NCBI GenBank assembly: GCA_023416955.1
Contig: JAEZGM010000022.1
Location: 1 to 64,000, forward strand
Reading direction: 5' to 3'
Length of the DNA: 64,000 nucleotides
DNA from: Bacillota bacterium
Lineage (GTDB): Bacteria > Bacillota > Clostridia > Oscillospirales > Acutalibacteraceae
The notes under the pieces were generated by a model that saw nothing but the letters and a program-made list of their open reading frames with translations, searched no databases and was not told where the DNA came from. This document shows, in pieces, positions 25,687-35,200 of the stretch. Position 1 is the first letter of the stretch, and each line of letters opens with the position of its first letter. Position numbers and translations under genes: made by a program.

Positions 25687-28071
25687 TCAGATTTTTTCGA
25701 GGCGCGCAAAATTGGCCATCAACTTTTTCGTGCCGACCGTATCAAACGCAATCTCAAGCAGGGTATCATTCCCCATCGGCGAAGCGGAAACAATCATGCC
25801 CTTTCCGAACGTCTTGTGGGACACGCTGTCACCGGTATGGAAAGCCCCTCCGTTGCCATGCGGAATTTCGGCCGGACCGAAGCTGCGCGCGGCAACCGTA
25901 GTGGCAACACGCGCTTCCTGAGCGGAAGTGGGCAAGGCAACACCGGGCTGGGGCTTTTTCCAGGAACGGGAGCGGCTGAATTCGGTGAGCTCCTCTGGGA
26001 TCTCCTGAATGAATCGCGAAGGCTTATTACGTGACGTACTGCCGAAAATCATGCGGCTTTCCGCGTTCAGAATATAAAGCTCTTCGCGCGCACGGGTAAT
26101 TGCAACATAGGCCAGACGGCGCTCTTCCTCAATTTCCGTTGGGTTATAAATCGCCTGGATTCCGGGGAAAATCCCCTCTTCAAAGCCGGGAAGGAAAACC
26201 ACCGGAAATTCGAGCCCCTTTGCGGAATGCATTGTCATCATCACAACAGTATCCGAATCCTGATCGTAATTATCGATATCGGTCATCAAAGATACTTCCT
26301 CAAGGAAACCGGAAAGGCTGGCTTCCTGACCGTTGTCTTCCTCATACTTAATCAGGTTGGAAGAAAGTTCATTGATATTGTCAATACGATCCTGTGCCTC
26401 GTCGCCCTCTGCTGCCTGCAGCGCCGGAATATAATTCGTCTTGTCAAGGATCATCTGATACAGGTCGCTCAGCGAAAGTGTTTCGTCAGAAGCCGCCTTA
26501 ATCAGCTGCTGCATCGTTTCGGCAAACTGCAGAAGTTTCTGTGAAGTACGTTTCAGCGGTTCGTATTCCTCCGCGTGGCAGATTACGTCGAACAGGCTTT
26601 CGCCGAGCTGAGCGGCAATTTCCGCGGCCTGTGCAATTGTTTTGTCCCCGATGGAACGTTTCGGTTGGTTAATAATACGGCGAAGGCGAATTTCATCGTT
26701 GGAATTATTAATTACGCTCAGGTACGCAATCATATCCCTGATTTCCTTGCGCTCATAGAAACGCAGTCCGCCGATAATGCGGTAAGGGATTCCGGTTCTG
26801 ACAAAAATACGCTCGAGTGCATTGGACTGGGTGTTCATGCGGTAGAGTACCACGAAATCCTGAAACCTGCGCCCGGCCGCGACTTCCTCCAGAATTTTTT
26901 TCGAGACCTGTTCCGCTTCGTCCTGCTCGCTGAAGGAAGTATGTACGCCGATCTTTTCCCCCTCCGCGTTGTCCGTCCAAAGTGTTTTTCCTTTTCGGGA
27001 GAGATTATTGGAAATGACCGCGTTCGCGGCGTTCAAAATATTTTTGGTGGAGCGGTAATTCTGCTCCAAACGAATCACTTTCGCTTTCGGAAATGTTTTC
27101 TCAAAGCTCATAATGTTTTCAATGGTGGCGCCCCGGAACTTGTAGATACTCTGGTCGTCGTCACCCACGACACAAAGGTTTTCGCTTCTTTGAGCCAGCA
27201 GTTTTACAAACATGTACTGCGCGTGATTCGTATCCTGATATTCATCCACCATGACATATTTGAATTTGTTCTGGTAATATTCCAGCACATCGGCATGATT
27301 CTGGAGCAGCTGCACACAGTTGCAGATCAAATCGTCGAAGTCCATGGCGTCGGCTTCCTTCAGTCTGGACTCATACAGCCGGTACGCTTTTGCAACCATG
27401 GAAAGGCGGCTGTCGTTACCGGCCTCGCGGGCATACTCTTCCGGTAGAACCAAGCTGTCCTTTGCTCGGGAAATTTCAGACAGGATGGATTTATAGGAAA
27501 GAACTTTGTCCTCAATACCCAGTGCCTTTTGGCATTCCTTCATCAAGCGGCGGGAATCGTCCGTATCATAGATGGTAAAATGAGAGGTATACCCCAGCTT
27601 GTCCGCATCACGGCGCAGCATCCGTGCACAGGTCGAGTGAAATGTGGAAGCCCAAATTTCATCTCCGGTTTCGCCAAGCATGGAAACAAGGCGGTTTTTC
27701 AATTCACCCGCTGCTTTGTTTGTAAAAGTAATGGCGAGAATCTGCCACGGGCGGCACGGATTCACCGCAAGATGGGCCGCGGTTTCCTGCGGCAGCGATG
27801 AACCTCCATTTAAAAAGTTTTTGATAACACCGAGTTCTTCCTCGCTGATATCCAGCGGAACCTGACTGCTCGCATATGCGTTTCCGTACCGGATAATATT
27901 CGCAATCCGGTTAACCAGAACCGTTGTTTTTCCGCTTCCCGCGCCGGCAAGGATTAAAAGAGGCCCGTCCACACTGAACACTGCGTCCCGCTGCATATCA
28001 TTCATACGGGAGAATTCTTTCTCCTGTACTTCTTTTCGTAGTACCACCAATTGTTCACTTGTCATCTTCAA
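25687..28071 (-). CDS. pcrA: ATP-dependent DNA helicase PcrA/UvrD
   Basis: A 794-residue superfamily 1A 3'-5' helicase for repair and replication restart. Walker A is LILAGAGSGKTTVLVNRI, Walker B VDEYQDTNHAQYM, motif III GDDDQSIYKFRGA, and motif VI YVAITRARE. The C-terminal Tudor-like RNA polymerase contact region (SVSHKTFGKGMIV) is present, as in PcrA. A 40-residue insert after IANIIRYG is typical of clostridial members. The TTG at 28071 is better spaced from GGAGG than the ATG 6 nt later. Confidence 0.95.
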   Translation of the reverse strand: MKMTSEQLVVLRKEVQEKEFSRMNDMQRDAVFSVDGPLLILAGAGSGKTTVLVNRIANIIRYGNAYASSQVPLDISEEELGVIKNFLNGGSSLPQETAAHLAVNPCRPWQILAITFTNKAAGELKNRLVSMLGETGDEIWASTFHSTCARMLRRDADKLGYTSHFTIYDTDDSRRLMKECQKALGIEDKVLSYKSILSEISRAKDSLVLPEEYAREAGNDSRLSMVAKAYRLYESRLKEADAMDFDDLICNCVQLLQNHADVLEYYQNKFKYVMVDEYQDTNHAQYMFVKLLAQRSENLCVVGDDDQSIYKFRGATIENIMSFEKTFPKAKVIRLEQNYRSTKNILNAANAVISNNLSRKGKTLWTDNAEGEKIGVHTSFSEQDEAEQVSKKILEEVAAGRRFQDFVVLYRMNTQSNALERIFVRTGIPYRIIGGLRFYERKEIRDMIAYLSVINNSNDEIRLRRIINQPKRSIGDKTIAQAAEIAAQLGESLFDVICHAEEYEPLKRTSQKLLQFAETMQQLIKAASDETLSLSDLYQMILDKTNYIPALQAAEGDEAQDRIDNINELSSNLIKYEEDNGQEASLSGFLEEVSLMTDIDNYDQDSDTVVMMTMHSAKGLEFPVVFLPGFEEGIFPGIQAIYNPTEIEEERRLAYVAITRAREELYILNAESRMIFGSTSRNKPSRFIQEIPEELTEFSRSRSWKKPQPGVALPTSAQEARVATTVAARSFGPAEIPHGNGGAFHTGDSVSHKTFGKGMIVSASPMGNDTLLEIAFDTVGTKKLMANFARLEKI

Positions 28072-28268
28072 TATGAATCCTCCGCCAGAACATAAATTTA
28101 GTCGACTGACTACGGCCAGCCAACCATAAATAGAATCAATATGATTTTATTGTACCTTATTTCAGTCGGAATAGCAAACAATTTGATATTTCACGCCTTA
28201 CGGGAACCGCACATTGATACGATGAAACAGAGCTGTTGCACAACGAGAAAATATACCAGCCCGGCCAG

Positions 28269-28309
28269 AAAAACTACTTACGGGTCATCAGACCCATAAG
28301 TAGTTTTTT
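28269..28309 (-). terminator. Terminator hairpin upstream of pcrA
   Basis: AAAAACTACTTA and TAAGTAGTTTTTT pair, with an inner GGGT/ACCC stem. Together with the adjacent hairpin at 28312-28360 it would end the glcK-galM transcript before pcrA. Confidence 0.8.
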
Positions 28310-28311
28310 AT

Positions 28312-28360
28312 AAAGAAGGTACTGCAAAATGAATGCCATTCATTTTGCAGTACCTTCTTT
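28312..28360. repeat. Hairpin repeat, copy B (24-bp perfect palindrome)
   Basis: Left arm 28312-28335 and right arm 28337-28360 are perfect reverse complements around a single base. The core TGCAAAATGAA is shared with copies A, C and D. A segment starting GAGCTGTTGCA at 28230 also recurs before copy D. Confidence 0.85.
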
Positions 28361-28362
28361 TT

Positions 28363-28527
28363 TCAGCAAGTCCCTATCTGATCTTTAACACAACGGAGTA
28401 AATCCTCAAGGGAACAAATCTGTTCGCCAGAGTCGGAAACCGCATTCTGCACATTTTCAGGAAGGGACTGAAAGTATCGGTTTACTTCAGAATTGTTTTC
28501 CAGCAAATCCGCCAAACCGTTTGTCAT
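28363..28527 (-). CDS. Small conserved acidic protein
   Basis: Encodes 54 residues starting MTNGLADLLENNSEVNRYFQ and ending LEDLLRCVKDQIGTC. A GGGGTGAT ribosome binding site lies just upstream. It is acidic, probably helical and has two cysteines. Similar short proteins with an F-x-S-L-P motif are common in Clostridia, but no function is known to me. It follows galM on the same strand and its stop abuts hairpin B. Confidence 0.75.
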   Translation of the reverse strand: MTNGLADLLENNSEVNRYFQSLPENVQNAVSDSGEQICSLEDLLRCVKDQIGTC

Positions 28528-28598
28528 AGTATCACCCCGCAGTTAGTGTGCCGCGGGGAATAAAAAACATAGCAGGAATCTTTTGGATGAATTCTGAT

Positions 28599-29651
28599 TT
28601 ATTTAACAGAAAATTTATAGGTCGTCGTGCTTTTAAAACGCTTGCCCGGCTTCAAATTTTCATAGGGGAATTCCGGACGGTGAACGGAATCCGGAAAAAA
28701 CTGTGTTTCCATGCATACGGCATGGTGCGCACGGTGCACCATGCCGCCGCTCAGAGTTTCATCGCTTTGGAAATTGTCGGTGTAGACCTGTATCCCTGGC
28801 AGGTCGGTAAAAACCATCATCAAACGCCCGCTTGCCTGATCGTACAACTCGCCGGCTTTGCGCATCTCTTCGCCTTTGATCACAAAATTGTGGTCATAGC
28901 CGCCGCAGGATTTCAGCAAGCGGTCATTTGCGCGGATATCCTGCCCGATTGTCTTTGGACGGTTAAAATCATAAGGCGTGCCTTCAACCGGCAGAAGTTT
29001 CCCGGTCGGAATCAGGTCCTCGCTTACTTCCGTAATGGAATCCGCATGAATCTGCAGTTCGTTGGAAAGAATATCCTTATGGGGGTCGGCGGAAAGGTTA
29101 AAGTAAGCATGATTGGTCAGATTCAGCGGTGTTTCACCATCCGTTTCCGCACCGTATGAAATAATCAGCGCATTGTCCGTCGAAAGCGTATAGGTTACGG
29201 TAACATCGAGATTACCCGGAAATCCGCCTTCCCCGTCGGGGCTGCGGTAAGCAAACGTAACCGACGGCGCGTCGTCCTCGTTGTCACTGCATTTCAATCG
29301 CCAAAGCCGATCCTGAAAACCGCCGGGTGCGCTGTGAAGCGAATTTTTTCCGTCGTTTGCCATCAGTGAATACGTTTTCCCGTCAATCTCAAACCCGGCT
29401 CCGCCGATGCGGTTGCCAAAGCGCCCGATTACCGCGCCATGTACGTCGCCCGGCTTGCAGTAATCTTCAAACTGATCGTGCCCCAGCACAACATTCCCAA
29501 GTTTGCCGTTTTTATCCGGAGTCATCAATTTTACAATCCGGCAGCCATAGGTCATAACCGCCAGCATCATGCCGCCGCTGTTTTTCAGCGTGTATAACTC
29601 CACCGCATTGCCGTCCGGCAGTTTACCGAATACAGATTTCTCAATACTCAT
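28599..29651 (-). CDS. galM: Aldose 1-epimerase
   Basis: A 350-residue mutarotase interconverting alpha and beta aldoses. The family motifs are RFGNRIGGAGFEIDGKTY near the N-terminus, NLTNHAYFNLSAD (catalytic His) and GYDHNFVIKG (residues about 240), with the catalytic Glu in CMETQFFPDSVH. Length fits. It lies 35 nt after a ROK glucokinase on the same strand, so both probably feed glucose into glycolysis. Confidence 0.95.
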   Translation of the reverse strand: MSIEKSVFGKLPDGNAVELYTLKNSGGMMLAVMTYGCRIVKLMTPDKNGKLGNVVLGHDQFEDYCKPGDVHGAVIGRFGNRIGGAGFEIDGKTYSLMANDGKNSLHSAPGGFQDRLWRLKCSDNEDDAPSVTFAYRSPDGEGGFPGNLDVTVTYTLSTDNALIISYGAETDGETPLNLTNHAYFNLSADPHKDILSNELQIHADSITEVSEDLIPTGKLLPVEGTPYDFNRPKTIGQDIRANDRLLKSCGGYDHNFVIKGEEMRKAGELYDQASGRLMMVFTDLPGIQVYTDNFQSDETLSGGMVHRAHHAVCMETQFFPDSVHRPEFPYENLKPGKRFKSTTTYKFSVK

Positions 29652-29686
29652 TTCAAAGCCCGCTTTCTTGTTGCTGTATTTTCAGG

Positions 29687-30640
29687 TTACTCGCCGATAA
29701 ACGCCGCACCGATGATACCGGCATCATTTCCGAGCTGCGCCGTACAGAGCTGCGTTTTCTTTGAAGTATTGATCGTGTATGCCTCTCTGGCAATATATTC
29801 GCGGAGCGGCTTCATCAGCGTTTCGCCCTCATTGCAAATACCGCCGCCGACACACAGAATGTCCGGCTCAAACGTATTGATGCAGTTCACAAGACCGCAG
29901 CCGACATAAGCGATATACCGGTCGACGATTTCCTTGCCCACCGGGTCGCCCGCGCGCATCGCGTCAAATGCGGTGCGTCCGGTCACGTTTTCCAGCTTGC
30001 CACCTGCCAATGTCCAGATCGGTTTGGTACGGTCGTCCGTTTTTTGCATTGCCTCTCTGGTCATGGTAATCAATCCGGTTGCGGAGGCATAGGCTTCCCA
30101 GCAGCCCTTACGGCCGCAGGTACAGGGGCGTCCGTCGAATACAATGACGGTGTGGCCCATTTCGCCGCCCGCGTAGTTGAATCCGGAGTAAATTTTTCCG
30201 TCGATGATGATACCGCTGCCGACACCGGTGCCCAATGTGATGGCAATTCCGTGCTTAACGCCTTTTAGTGCTCCCGCTTTATATTCCCCATAAGCCGCCG
30301 CGTTTGCGTCGTTCTCAATAACCACTTTTTTGTTCAGTCTTTTTTCCAGAAGATCGCGAAGCGGGTAATTGTGCAAAGCTAAATTATTGGAAAATTCCAC
30401 GATGCCGCTTTCGCGGTTGATCGTGCCGGGTGTGCCGACGCCGACCCAAGGAATATCATCAATGGTGATTTTTGCGTTTGCCAGCGCTTCCAGCGCGGTA
30501 ACAGCAAGCTGTTCGTACAGGTCTTCCTCTTTATAGGAAACTTTCGTCTTTCGCTTCGCTGTGGCAAGAATATGATAATTTTCATCTACAACCCCCGCGG
30601 CGATGTTTGTTCCGCCAAGGTCAATTCCAAGATAATACAT
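29687..30640 (-). CDS. glcK: ROK family glucokinase
   Basis: A 317-residue sugar kinase. N-terminal phosphate loop LGIDLGGTNIAAGVVDE, catalytic region IENDANAAAYGEYKAG, GTGVGSGIIIDGKIYSG, and the ROK zinc motif CTCGRKGCWEAYAS (about residues 165-178). There is no N-terminal HTH, so it is a kinase and not a repressor. It heads the operon with galM. Confidence 0.94.
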   Translation of the reverse strand: MYYLGIDLGGTNIAAGVVDENYHILATAKRKTKVSYKEEDLYEQLAVTALEALANAKITIDDIPWVGVGTPGTINRESGIVEFSNNLALHNYPLRDLLEKRLNKKVVIENDANAAAYGEYKAGALKGVKHGIAITLGTGVGSGIIIDGKIYSGFNYAGGEMGHTVIVFDGRPCTCGRKGCWEAYASATGLITMTREAMQKTDDRTKPIWTLAGGKLENVTGRTAFDAMRAGDPVGKEIVDRYIAYVGCGLVNCINTFEPDILCVGGGICNEGETLMKPLREYIAREAYTINTSKKTQLCTAQLGNDAGIIGAAFIGE

Positions 30641-30737
30641 AGTGGATCCCCCTTGTTTGTGGTAAAATTAATTTTTTGTTTAGTATAGCATTTTGAGCTT
30701 ACAATTGTAAATATATTGCGCCTACAAACAGAAAAGT

Positions 30738-30766
30738 TTGTGTTGAACATCACATTGTGCTATAAT
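30738..30766 (+). promoter_or_regulatory. Promoter of the sugar transferase gene
   Basis: TTGTGT (30738-30743) and TATAAT (30761-30766) with a 17-nt spacer; the -35 is weak. Confidence 0.6.
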
Positions 30767-30804
30767 ATTTTGGTTAAAAATGAAAGAAAATGAGGAATAC
30801 GCGC

Positions 30805-31506
30805 GTGACCTATCAGGAACTTCCGGAAAGCATGAAAAGCAATGAAATAAAAGAATACTGGGATTTGCTGAAAAGCAAGCGTTTTTCTTTGGCTTGGAAA
30901 CGCATATTTGACATCATCGTTTCTCTCCTCATTCTGATCGTGCTTTCTCCTTTTTTTCTTCTGCTTGCGCTTGCGGTCAAACTGGATTCCAAGGGCCCGG
31001 TCTTTTATCGCCAGGTTCGGGTAGGACAGTATAATCGGGATTTTAAAATATTTAAGTTTCGCACTATGGTGCAGGACGCCGACCGTGTGGGGCCGCCGCT
31101 CACAGTGGGAGATGACCCCAGGGTTACCCGTGTGGGCCATTTTATCCGCAAGCTGCGTCTGGACGAGTTTTCGCAAATTCTGAATGTGCTTGGCGGCAGC
31201 ATGAGTCTGGTTGGCCCGCGACCGGAAGTACGCAAATACGTGGATGCTTATACGCCTGAATACATGGCTACCCTGCTGATTCGACCGGGAATTACAGCCT
31301 CTTCCAGTATTGCTTTCAAGGACGAGGATAAAATACTGAATTCCGGCGGTGACCCGGAGCGGATTTATGTGGAGGAAATCCTTCCGCCGAAAATGGATTT
31401 GAATTTGAAGTACCTTCAAAATATCGGATTGTGGAACGACCTAAAGGTTCTGCTGCAAACCGTGGGCGCGGTTTTCCTGCACCGCAGCGAAGAAGAAGAA
31501 AAATAA
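30805..31506 (+). CDS. Undecaprenyl-phosphate sugar phosphotransferase
   Basis: A 233-residue bacterial sugar transferase that loads the first sugar phosphate onto the lipid carrier. One membrane helix (IIVSLLILIVLSPFFLLLAL) is followed by the catalytic block: GPVFYRQVRVGQ, KFRTMVQDAD, RVGHFIRKLRLDEFSQILNV and SLVGPRPEV. The GTG at 30805 is preferred because TGAGGA lies 8 nt upstream; an in-frame ATG at 30790 is the alternative. It stands alone with no capsule genes next to it, which is unusual for this family. Confidence 0.9.
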   Translation: MTYQELPESMKSNEIKEYWDLLKSKRFSLAWKRIFDIIVSLLILIVLSPFFLLLALAVKLDSKGPVFYRQVRVGQYNRDFKIFKFRTMVQDADRVGPPLTVGDDPRVTRVGHFIRKLRLDEFSQILNVLGGSMSLVGPRPEVRKYVDAYTPEYMATLLIRPGITASSSIAFKDEDKILNSGGDPERIYVEEILPPKMDLNLKYLQNIGLWNDLKVLLQTVGAVFLHRSEEEEK

Positions 31507-31566
31507 TTTTTAATACAGTCATATTTCACCTCACTCCCGACAATACTTGGGGGTGAGGTGATTTTT

Positions 31567-31746
31567 ATGTTTCAGCTTAGGCCCGAAAAACCGAAAGACC
31601 CGAAAGAAATTGACCGTGACATCGAAATGATGGCACAAACCATTCGCGGCATTAACCAAAGCAAGATTTCAGCAGATGTTCTTGGCAGCTACACTGGTAC
31701 ACCCCGCGACGGTGAAATTCCCGAACAGGACGCCGACGATCTTTAA
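31567..31746 (+). CDS. Small hydrophilic protein, unknown
   Basis: Encodes 59 residues (MFQLRPEKPKDPKEIDRDIE...), charged and without membrane segments. A strong GAGGTGATTTTT leader sets the ATG at 31567. I do not recognise a domain. It is isolated between the sugar transferase and an M23 peptidase, with the second 41-bp repeat right after its stop. Confidence 0.7.
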   Translation: MFQLRPEKPKDPKEIDRDIEMMAQTIRGINQSKISADVLGSYTGTPRDGEIPEQDADDL

Positions 31747-31751
31747 CTAAC

Positions 31752-31792
31752 CGCTGATTATCTGACGACTTAATCATCGTTTACTTAAAATT
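31752..31792. repeat. 41-bp intergenic repeat, copy 2
   Basis: 35 of 41 bases match the repeat at 25626-25666. It begins 6 nt after a stop codon. Confidence 0.7.
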
Positions 31793-31889
31793 CAGCGATA
31801 TTTTTTAAATCTTCGTCATACTAATATGGTTAGACGGGAAAACCCGTCCCGGATTTCCATCCATTTGAATTTGAACAGTGGGTGATCGT

Positions 31890-32939
31890 TTGACCGGCCA
31901 TATTACAAAAAGAGCGAGATTACTTTCCATGATATTAATTGCGGCGGTAATCGGCATTTCCGTTGCCGTTTCACAGCAGGCAGCACCGGTTTCGATCCCG
32001 GTACAGGCTGCGGCGGAAACAAGCAGCGGCGAGAAAAAAATCATAAAATGGGTAGATTTCAATGTCAGCTATCTTGCTATGCAAAAAGCGCTCAGCGTTG
32101 ATATTGACTCACACAATCACGGCGGAAATGTCAGCTGGATTCAGCTTCTTTCCTATCTCGCCGTAAAATACGGCGGGGATTTCTCAAAATATAAAAGCAG
32201 CGATATGGATGCTCTGACAGCAAAACTGCAATCAAAGAGCATGGAGGAACTGACGGACGGCTTAAAGAATTATCCCTATTATTTTGAAGCCTATTCCGCG
32301 GTTCTGGGCGGCATGGTCGGTACTTACAAAGTGAACGGGGAAGCAAAATACGGACTGATAGGCTTCTCCCCCATTGCAAAATCATATCCGTACAATGATT
32401 ATGACGATTTCGGCAGCAAACGAACCTACGGTTTTACACGCCAGCATTTGGGACACGACCTGATCGCCGCCACGGGCACACCGGTCATTGCCGTCGAATC
32501 CGGCGTAGTGGAAGCGCTGGGCTGGAACCAATATGGCGGGTGGCGTATCGGTATCCGCAGCTTCGACAACCACCGCTACTATTACTATGCGCATCTGCGC
32601 CAAAACAGGCCGTACGCCGAAGGACTGAAGATTGGTCAAACGGTAACGGCAGGCGACGTTATCGGGTATGTGGGTCACACGGGGTACAGCGCCACGGAAA
32701 ATGTTAACAACATCCGGCAAAGCCATCTACACTTTGGGATGGAGCTGGTTTTTGACGAAAGCCAGAAAGAAAGTAACAATGAAATCTGGGTGGATGTTTA
32801 CCAGCTGACCATGCTTCTGCGCAAAAACCAGATGGAAGTGGTTCGCAATGACGAAACCAAAGAGTACCACAGCAAGAATACAATTGAAATCATAAGTGGC
32901 AGTTCACAGTCGTCGGCTTCCTCAGAATCAACGTCATAA
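31890..32939 (+). CDS. M23 family metallopeptidase, membrane anchored
   Basis: About 349 residues. A signal anchor (LLSMILIAAVIGISVAVS) leads to an alpha-helical stretch and a LytM/M23 domain. Zinc ligands are in RQHLGHDLIAATGTPV and SHLHFGMEL, with intervening YYYAHLRQN. It should cut peptidoglycan cross-links outside the membrane, and relatives serve cell wall turnover or sporulation. The start is uncertain: TTG at 31890 has GGGTGAT just upstream, while GTG at 31878 is 12 nt earlier in the same frame. Confidence 0.88.
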   Translation: MTGHITKRARLLSMILIAAVIGISVAVSQQAAPVSIPVQAAAETSSGEKKIIKWVDFNVSYLAMQKALSVDIDSHNHGGNVSWIQLLSYLAVKYGGDFSKYKSSDMDALTAKLQSKSMEELTDGLKNYPYYFEAYSAVLGGMVGTYKVNGEAKYGLIGFSPIAKSYPYNDYDDFGSKRTYGFTRQHLGHDLIAATGTPVIAVESGVVEALGWNQYGGWRIGIRSFDNHRYYYYAHLRQNRPYAEGLKIGQTVTAGDVIGYVGHTGYSATENVNNIRQSHLHFGMELVFDESQKESNNEIWVDVYQLTMLLRKNQMEVVRNDETKEYHSKNTIEIISGSSQSSASSESTS

Positions 32940-32953
32940 AAGAAAAATTTCAA

Positions 32954-32982
32954 TTGATTTTGCCAATATGTTGTGCTATAAT
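32954..32982 (+). promoter_or_regulatory. Promoter of tRNA-Leu(UAA)
   Basis: TTGATT (32954-32959) and TATAAT (32977-32982) with a 17-nt spacer, 16 nt before the tRNA. Confidence 0.8.
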
Positions 32983-32998
32983 AGCAACTGTTGATTTT

Positions 32999-33085
32999 GC
33001 CGCTGTGGTGGAATCGGCAGACACAAGGGACTTAAAATCCCTCGGTAGCAATACCGTACCAGTTCAAGTCTGGTCAGCGGCACCA
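32999..33085 (+). tRNA. tRNA-Leu (UAA)
   Basis: Acceptor arms GCCGCTG and CAGCGGC pair and are followed by ACCA. The anticodon loop CTTAAAA between AGGGA and TCCCT gives anticodon TAA. A long variable arm (CGGTAGCAATACCG) marks it as class II leucine tRNA. Confidence 0.97.
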
Positions 33086-33089
33086 CTTG

Positions 33090-33132
33090 ATAACCCGCAT
33101 GAATCCTAGTGATTCTGCGGGTTTATTTTTTT
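33090..33132 (+). terminator. Terminator after tRNA-Leu(UAA)
   Basis: AACCCGC pairs with GCGGGTT and is followed by a long T-run. Confidence 0.85.
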
Positions 33133-33200
33133 TTGATAAGTGCGATTCTATGTGATGAAAATATATTTGTCCTTAGTTCATTGATATACTAAACCTCCCT

Positions 33201-33456
33201 GTGTATTTATCCAGCGAGTTGCTTGATTTTGTGATAAGAATCCCTCATAATGAGTTCAGAAAAAGAGGCAAGGAAAGACGATATTTTCCACTCGTTTCAA
33301 AGGAAGATTATCTACAATTTGAAACTGGGGATTTTGTTAAGCAATACCATGAAAATTCATTTATCAGTCTGTTATTACACTTCATCAAGACAAGGGATTG
33401 ACTAACGAAGATTTAGATGACTTGCAAGAATGGATAAGGAAACGGAGGTCTGACTA
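33201..33456 (+). pseudogene. Decayed reading frame before the two-component system
   Basis: Two frames together look like one old gene. The first runs to about 33365 (EDYLQFETGDFVKQYHENSF). Shifting frame there continues YQSVITLHQDKGLTNEDLDD and ends RKRRSD at 33455. The last part overlaps the ATG region of the response regulator, whose RBS GGAGG lies inside it. I do not recognise the parent family. A real frameshift is plausible but unproven. Confidence 0.4.
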
Positions 33457-34143
33457 ATGACACGGATATTTTTGGTTGAGGACGATATGGCAATCGCTAA
33501 AAACCTTATACTTTTGCTCCGATCGGAAGGATTTACGGTCACTCACGCCCCTACGCGGAAAGATGCCCTTGCCTCACTTGCCGGGAATAAATTTGACTTG
33601 GCATTGATTGATATTTCTTTACCTGACGGAAATGGCTTTACCGTTTGCACGGAAATCAAAGAAACGCAAGATGTTCCCGTTATCTTTCTGACGGCTTCCG
33701 GCGATGAAGCAAGTGTTGTTACCGGGCTGAACATGGGCGCGGACGACTATATCACCAAGCCTTTTCGTCCGCGTGAATTGGTTGCACGAATTGGCACCGC
33801 CTTGCGAAAAAGCGGACGTTCTCCATCGGTTTTTGAAATCTCCGGGCTTCATGTCGATATGGCAAATGGTATCGTGAATAAGGACGGCAACGAGGTTTTT
33901 CTTTCAGCCTTAGAATACCGCTTGTTGTTGGTGTTTATTAACAATCCCAAAAGTATTATCACAAGGAGCAGACTGCTTGACGAATTGTGGGACGCCGCGG
34001 GCGAGTTTGTCAATGACAATACATTGACCGTGTACATCAAACGCCTGCGGGAGAAGATAGAAAACGACCCAGTAAGCCCGCAAATCATTCTGACCGTTCG
34101 CGGGACAGGATATAGATTGGGGAACGGGTATGCTTCAGAATAG
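33457..34143 (+). CDS. OmpR-family response regulator
   Basis: A 228-residue regulator. The receiver domain shows acidic pocket VEDDMAIAK, phosphoacceptor ALIDISLPDGNG (Asp about 50), and the Lys in DDYITKPFRPREL. The C-terminal winged helix has EYRLLLVFINNPKSIITRSRLLD and VRGTGYRLGNGY. It overlaps the kinase gene by 14 nt. Together with the ABC genes downstream it forms an antimicrobial-peptide sensing and resistance module like BceRS-AB. Confidence 0.94.
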   Translation: MTRIFLVEDDMAIAKNLILLLRSEGFTVTHAPTRKDALASLAGNKFDLALIDISLPDGNGFTVCTEIKETQDVPVIFLTASGDEASVVTGLNMGADDYITKPFRPRELVARIGTALRKSGRSPSVFEISGLHVDMANGIVNKDGNEVFLSALEYRLLLVFINNPKSIITRSRLLDELWDAAGEFVNDNTLTVYIKRLREKIENDPVSPQIILTVRGTGYRLGNGYASE

Positions 34144-35119
34144 AGAGTTTCGGCAGTTTATCATTTTATTCTGCTTAATAACTGCCGCCGCTGTAACGCT
34201 AGGATTTGCAATCAATACAGCGGCCGGAATCCTTGCCATTGCTTCTGCAGCTGCCTTTGGAACAGCGTTTTTTGCGTTTACCAAAGCCCGATATAAAAGC
34301 ATCGCTAAGATTTCAGATCAAATCGATCTTGTGCTTCATAATGCTGACCATCTGTATATTGGTGAATCGGATGAGGGCGAACTTTCCATTCTGCAAAGCG
34401 AGATAACAAAAATGACGCTGCGTATTCGGGAGCAAAACGACGCGCTGAAAAAAGAAAAAGAACATCTTGCTGATTCACTGGCCGACATAGCTCACCAACT
34501 CCGCACCCCCCTCACATCCGTAAACCTTATTCTATCATTGTTAGAGAATAACCCTGACGAAAATGAACGGAAAGTATTGATACGGGAAATAAAAGAATTG
34601 TTTGTAGAGATGGATTGGCTGCTTACTTCACTGCTGAAATTATCCCGCTTGGATGCGGGCATTGTGGTTTTCCAAGGTGAGCAAATAGATGTGAGCATTT
34701 TGATAAGCGCTGCGCTTCACCCGTTTTTGATCCCGGTGGAGCTGCACAATATTGCTTTACAAATAGATGTGCCGAAAGGGATAATCATTCAGGGTGATTC
34801 TGGTTGGCTTTCGGAAGCAATTCAAAACATCCTCAAAAATTGCATGGAAAGCGCAGGCGATAACGGGAAGATTGAGATTGCCTGCACGGACAATCCACTG
34901 TTTACCGAGATTGCCATCCACGACAGCGGAGCGGGCTTTGAAAAAGAAGATTTACCCTACCTGTTTGACAGGTTCTATCGTGGAAAAAACGCTAGCTCTA
35001 CAGGATATGGGATTGGATTAGCTCTCTGCAAGACGATTATAACACGGCAGGGTGGGACAGTCACCGCAAAAAATCACCCGCAGGACGGCGCTATATTTGC
35101 CATTCGTTTTCCAAAGTGA
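34130..35119 (+). CDS. Sensor histidine kinase
   Basis: A 329-residue kinase with two short N-terminal membrane helices (IILFCLITAAAVTLGFAI; ILAIASAAAFGTAFFAF) and almost no extracellular loop, the intramembrane-sensing type typical of BceS. HisKA has DIAHQLRTPLTSV (His at about residue 120). ATPase motifs are NILKNCMESA, DSGAGF and GYGIGLALCK. It overlaps the regulator. In BceS-type systems the partner transporter itself senses the peptide; that is inferred here. Confidence 0.93.
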   Translation: MLQNREFRQFIILFCLITAAAVTLGFAINTAAGILAIASAAAFGTAFFAFTKARYKSIAKISDQIDLVLHNADHLYIGESDEGELSILQSEITKMTLRIREQNDALKKEKEHLADSLADIAHQLRTPLTSVNLILSLLENNPDENERKVLIREIKELFVEMDWLLTSLLKLSRLDAGIVVFQGEQIDVSILISAALHPFLIPVELHNIALQIDVPKGIIIQGDSGWLSEAIQNILKNCMESAGDNGKIEIACTDNPLFTEIAIHDSGAGFEKEDLPYLFDRFYRGKNASSTGYGIGLALCKTIITRQGGTVTAKNHPQDGAIFAIRFPK

Positions 35120-35200
35120 CGAATCTCTCACATAAAAGTCACAGAGATGTAAGTTGAAAGTTCTATTATATGGGTAAAGCTTGAAAAGGAGGCTCACATA

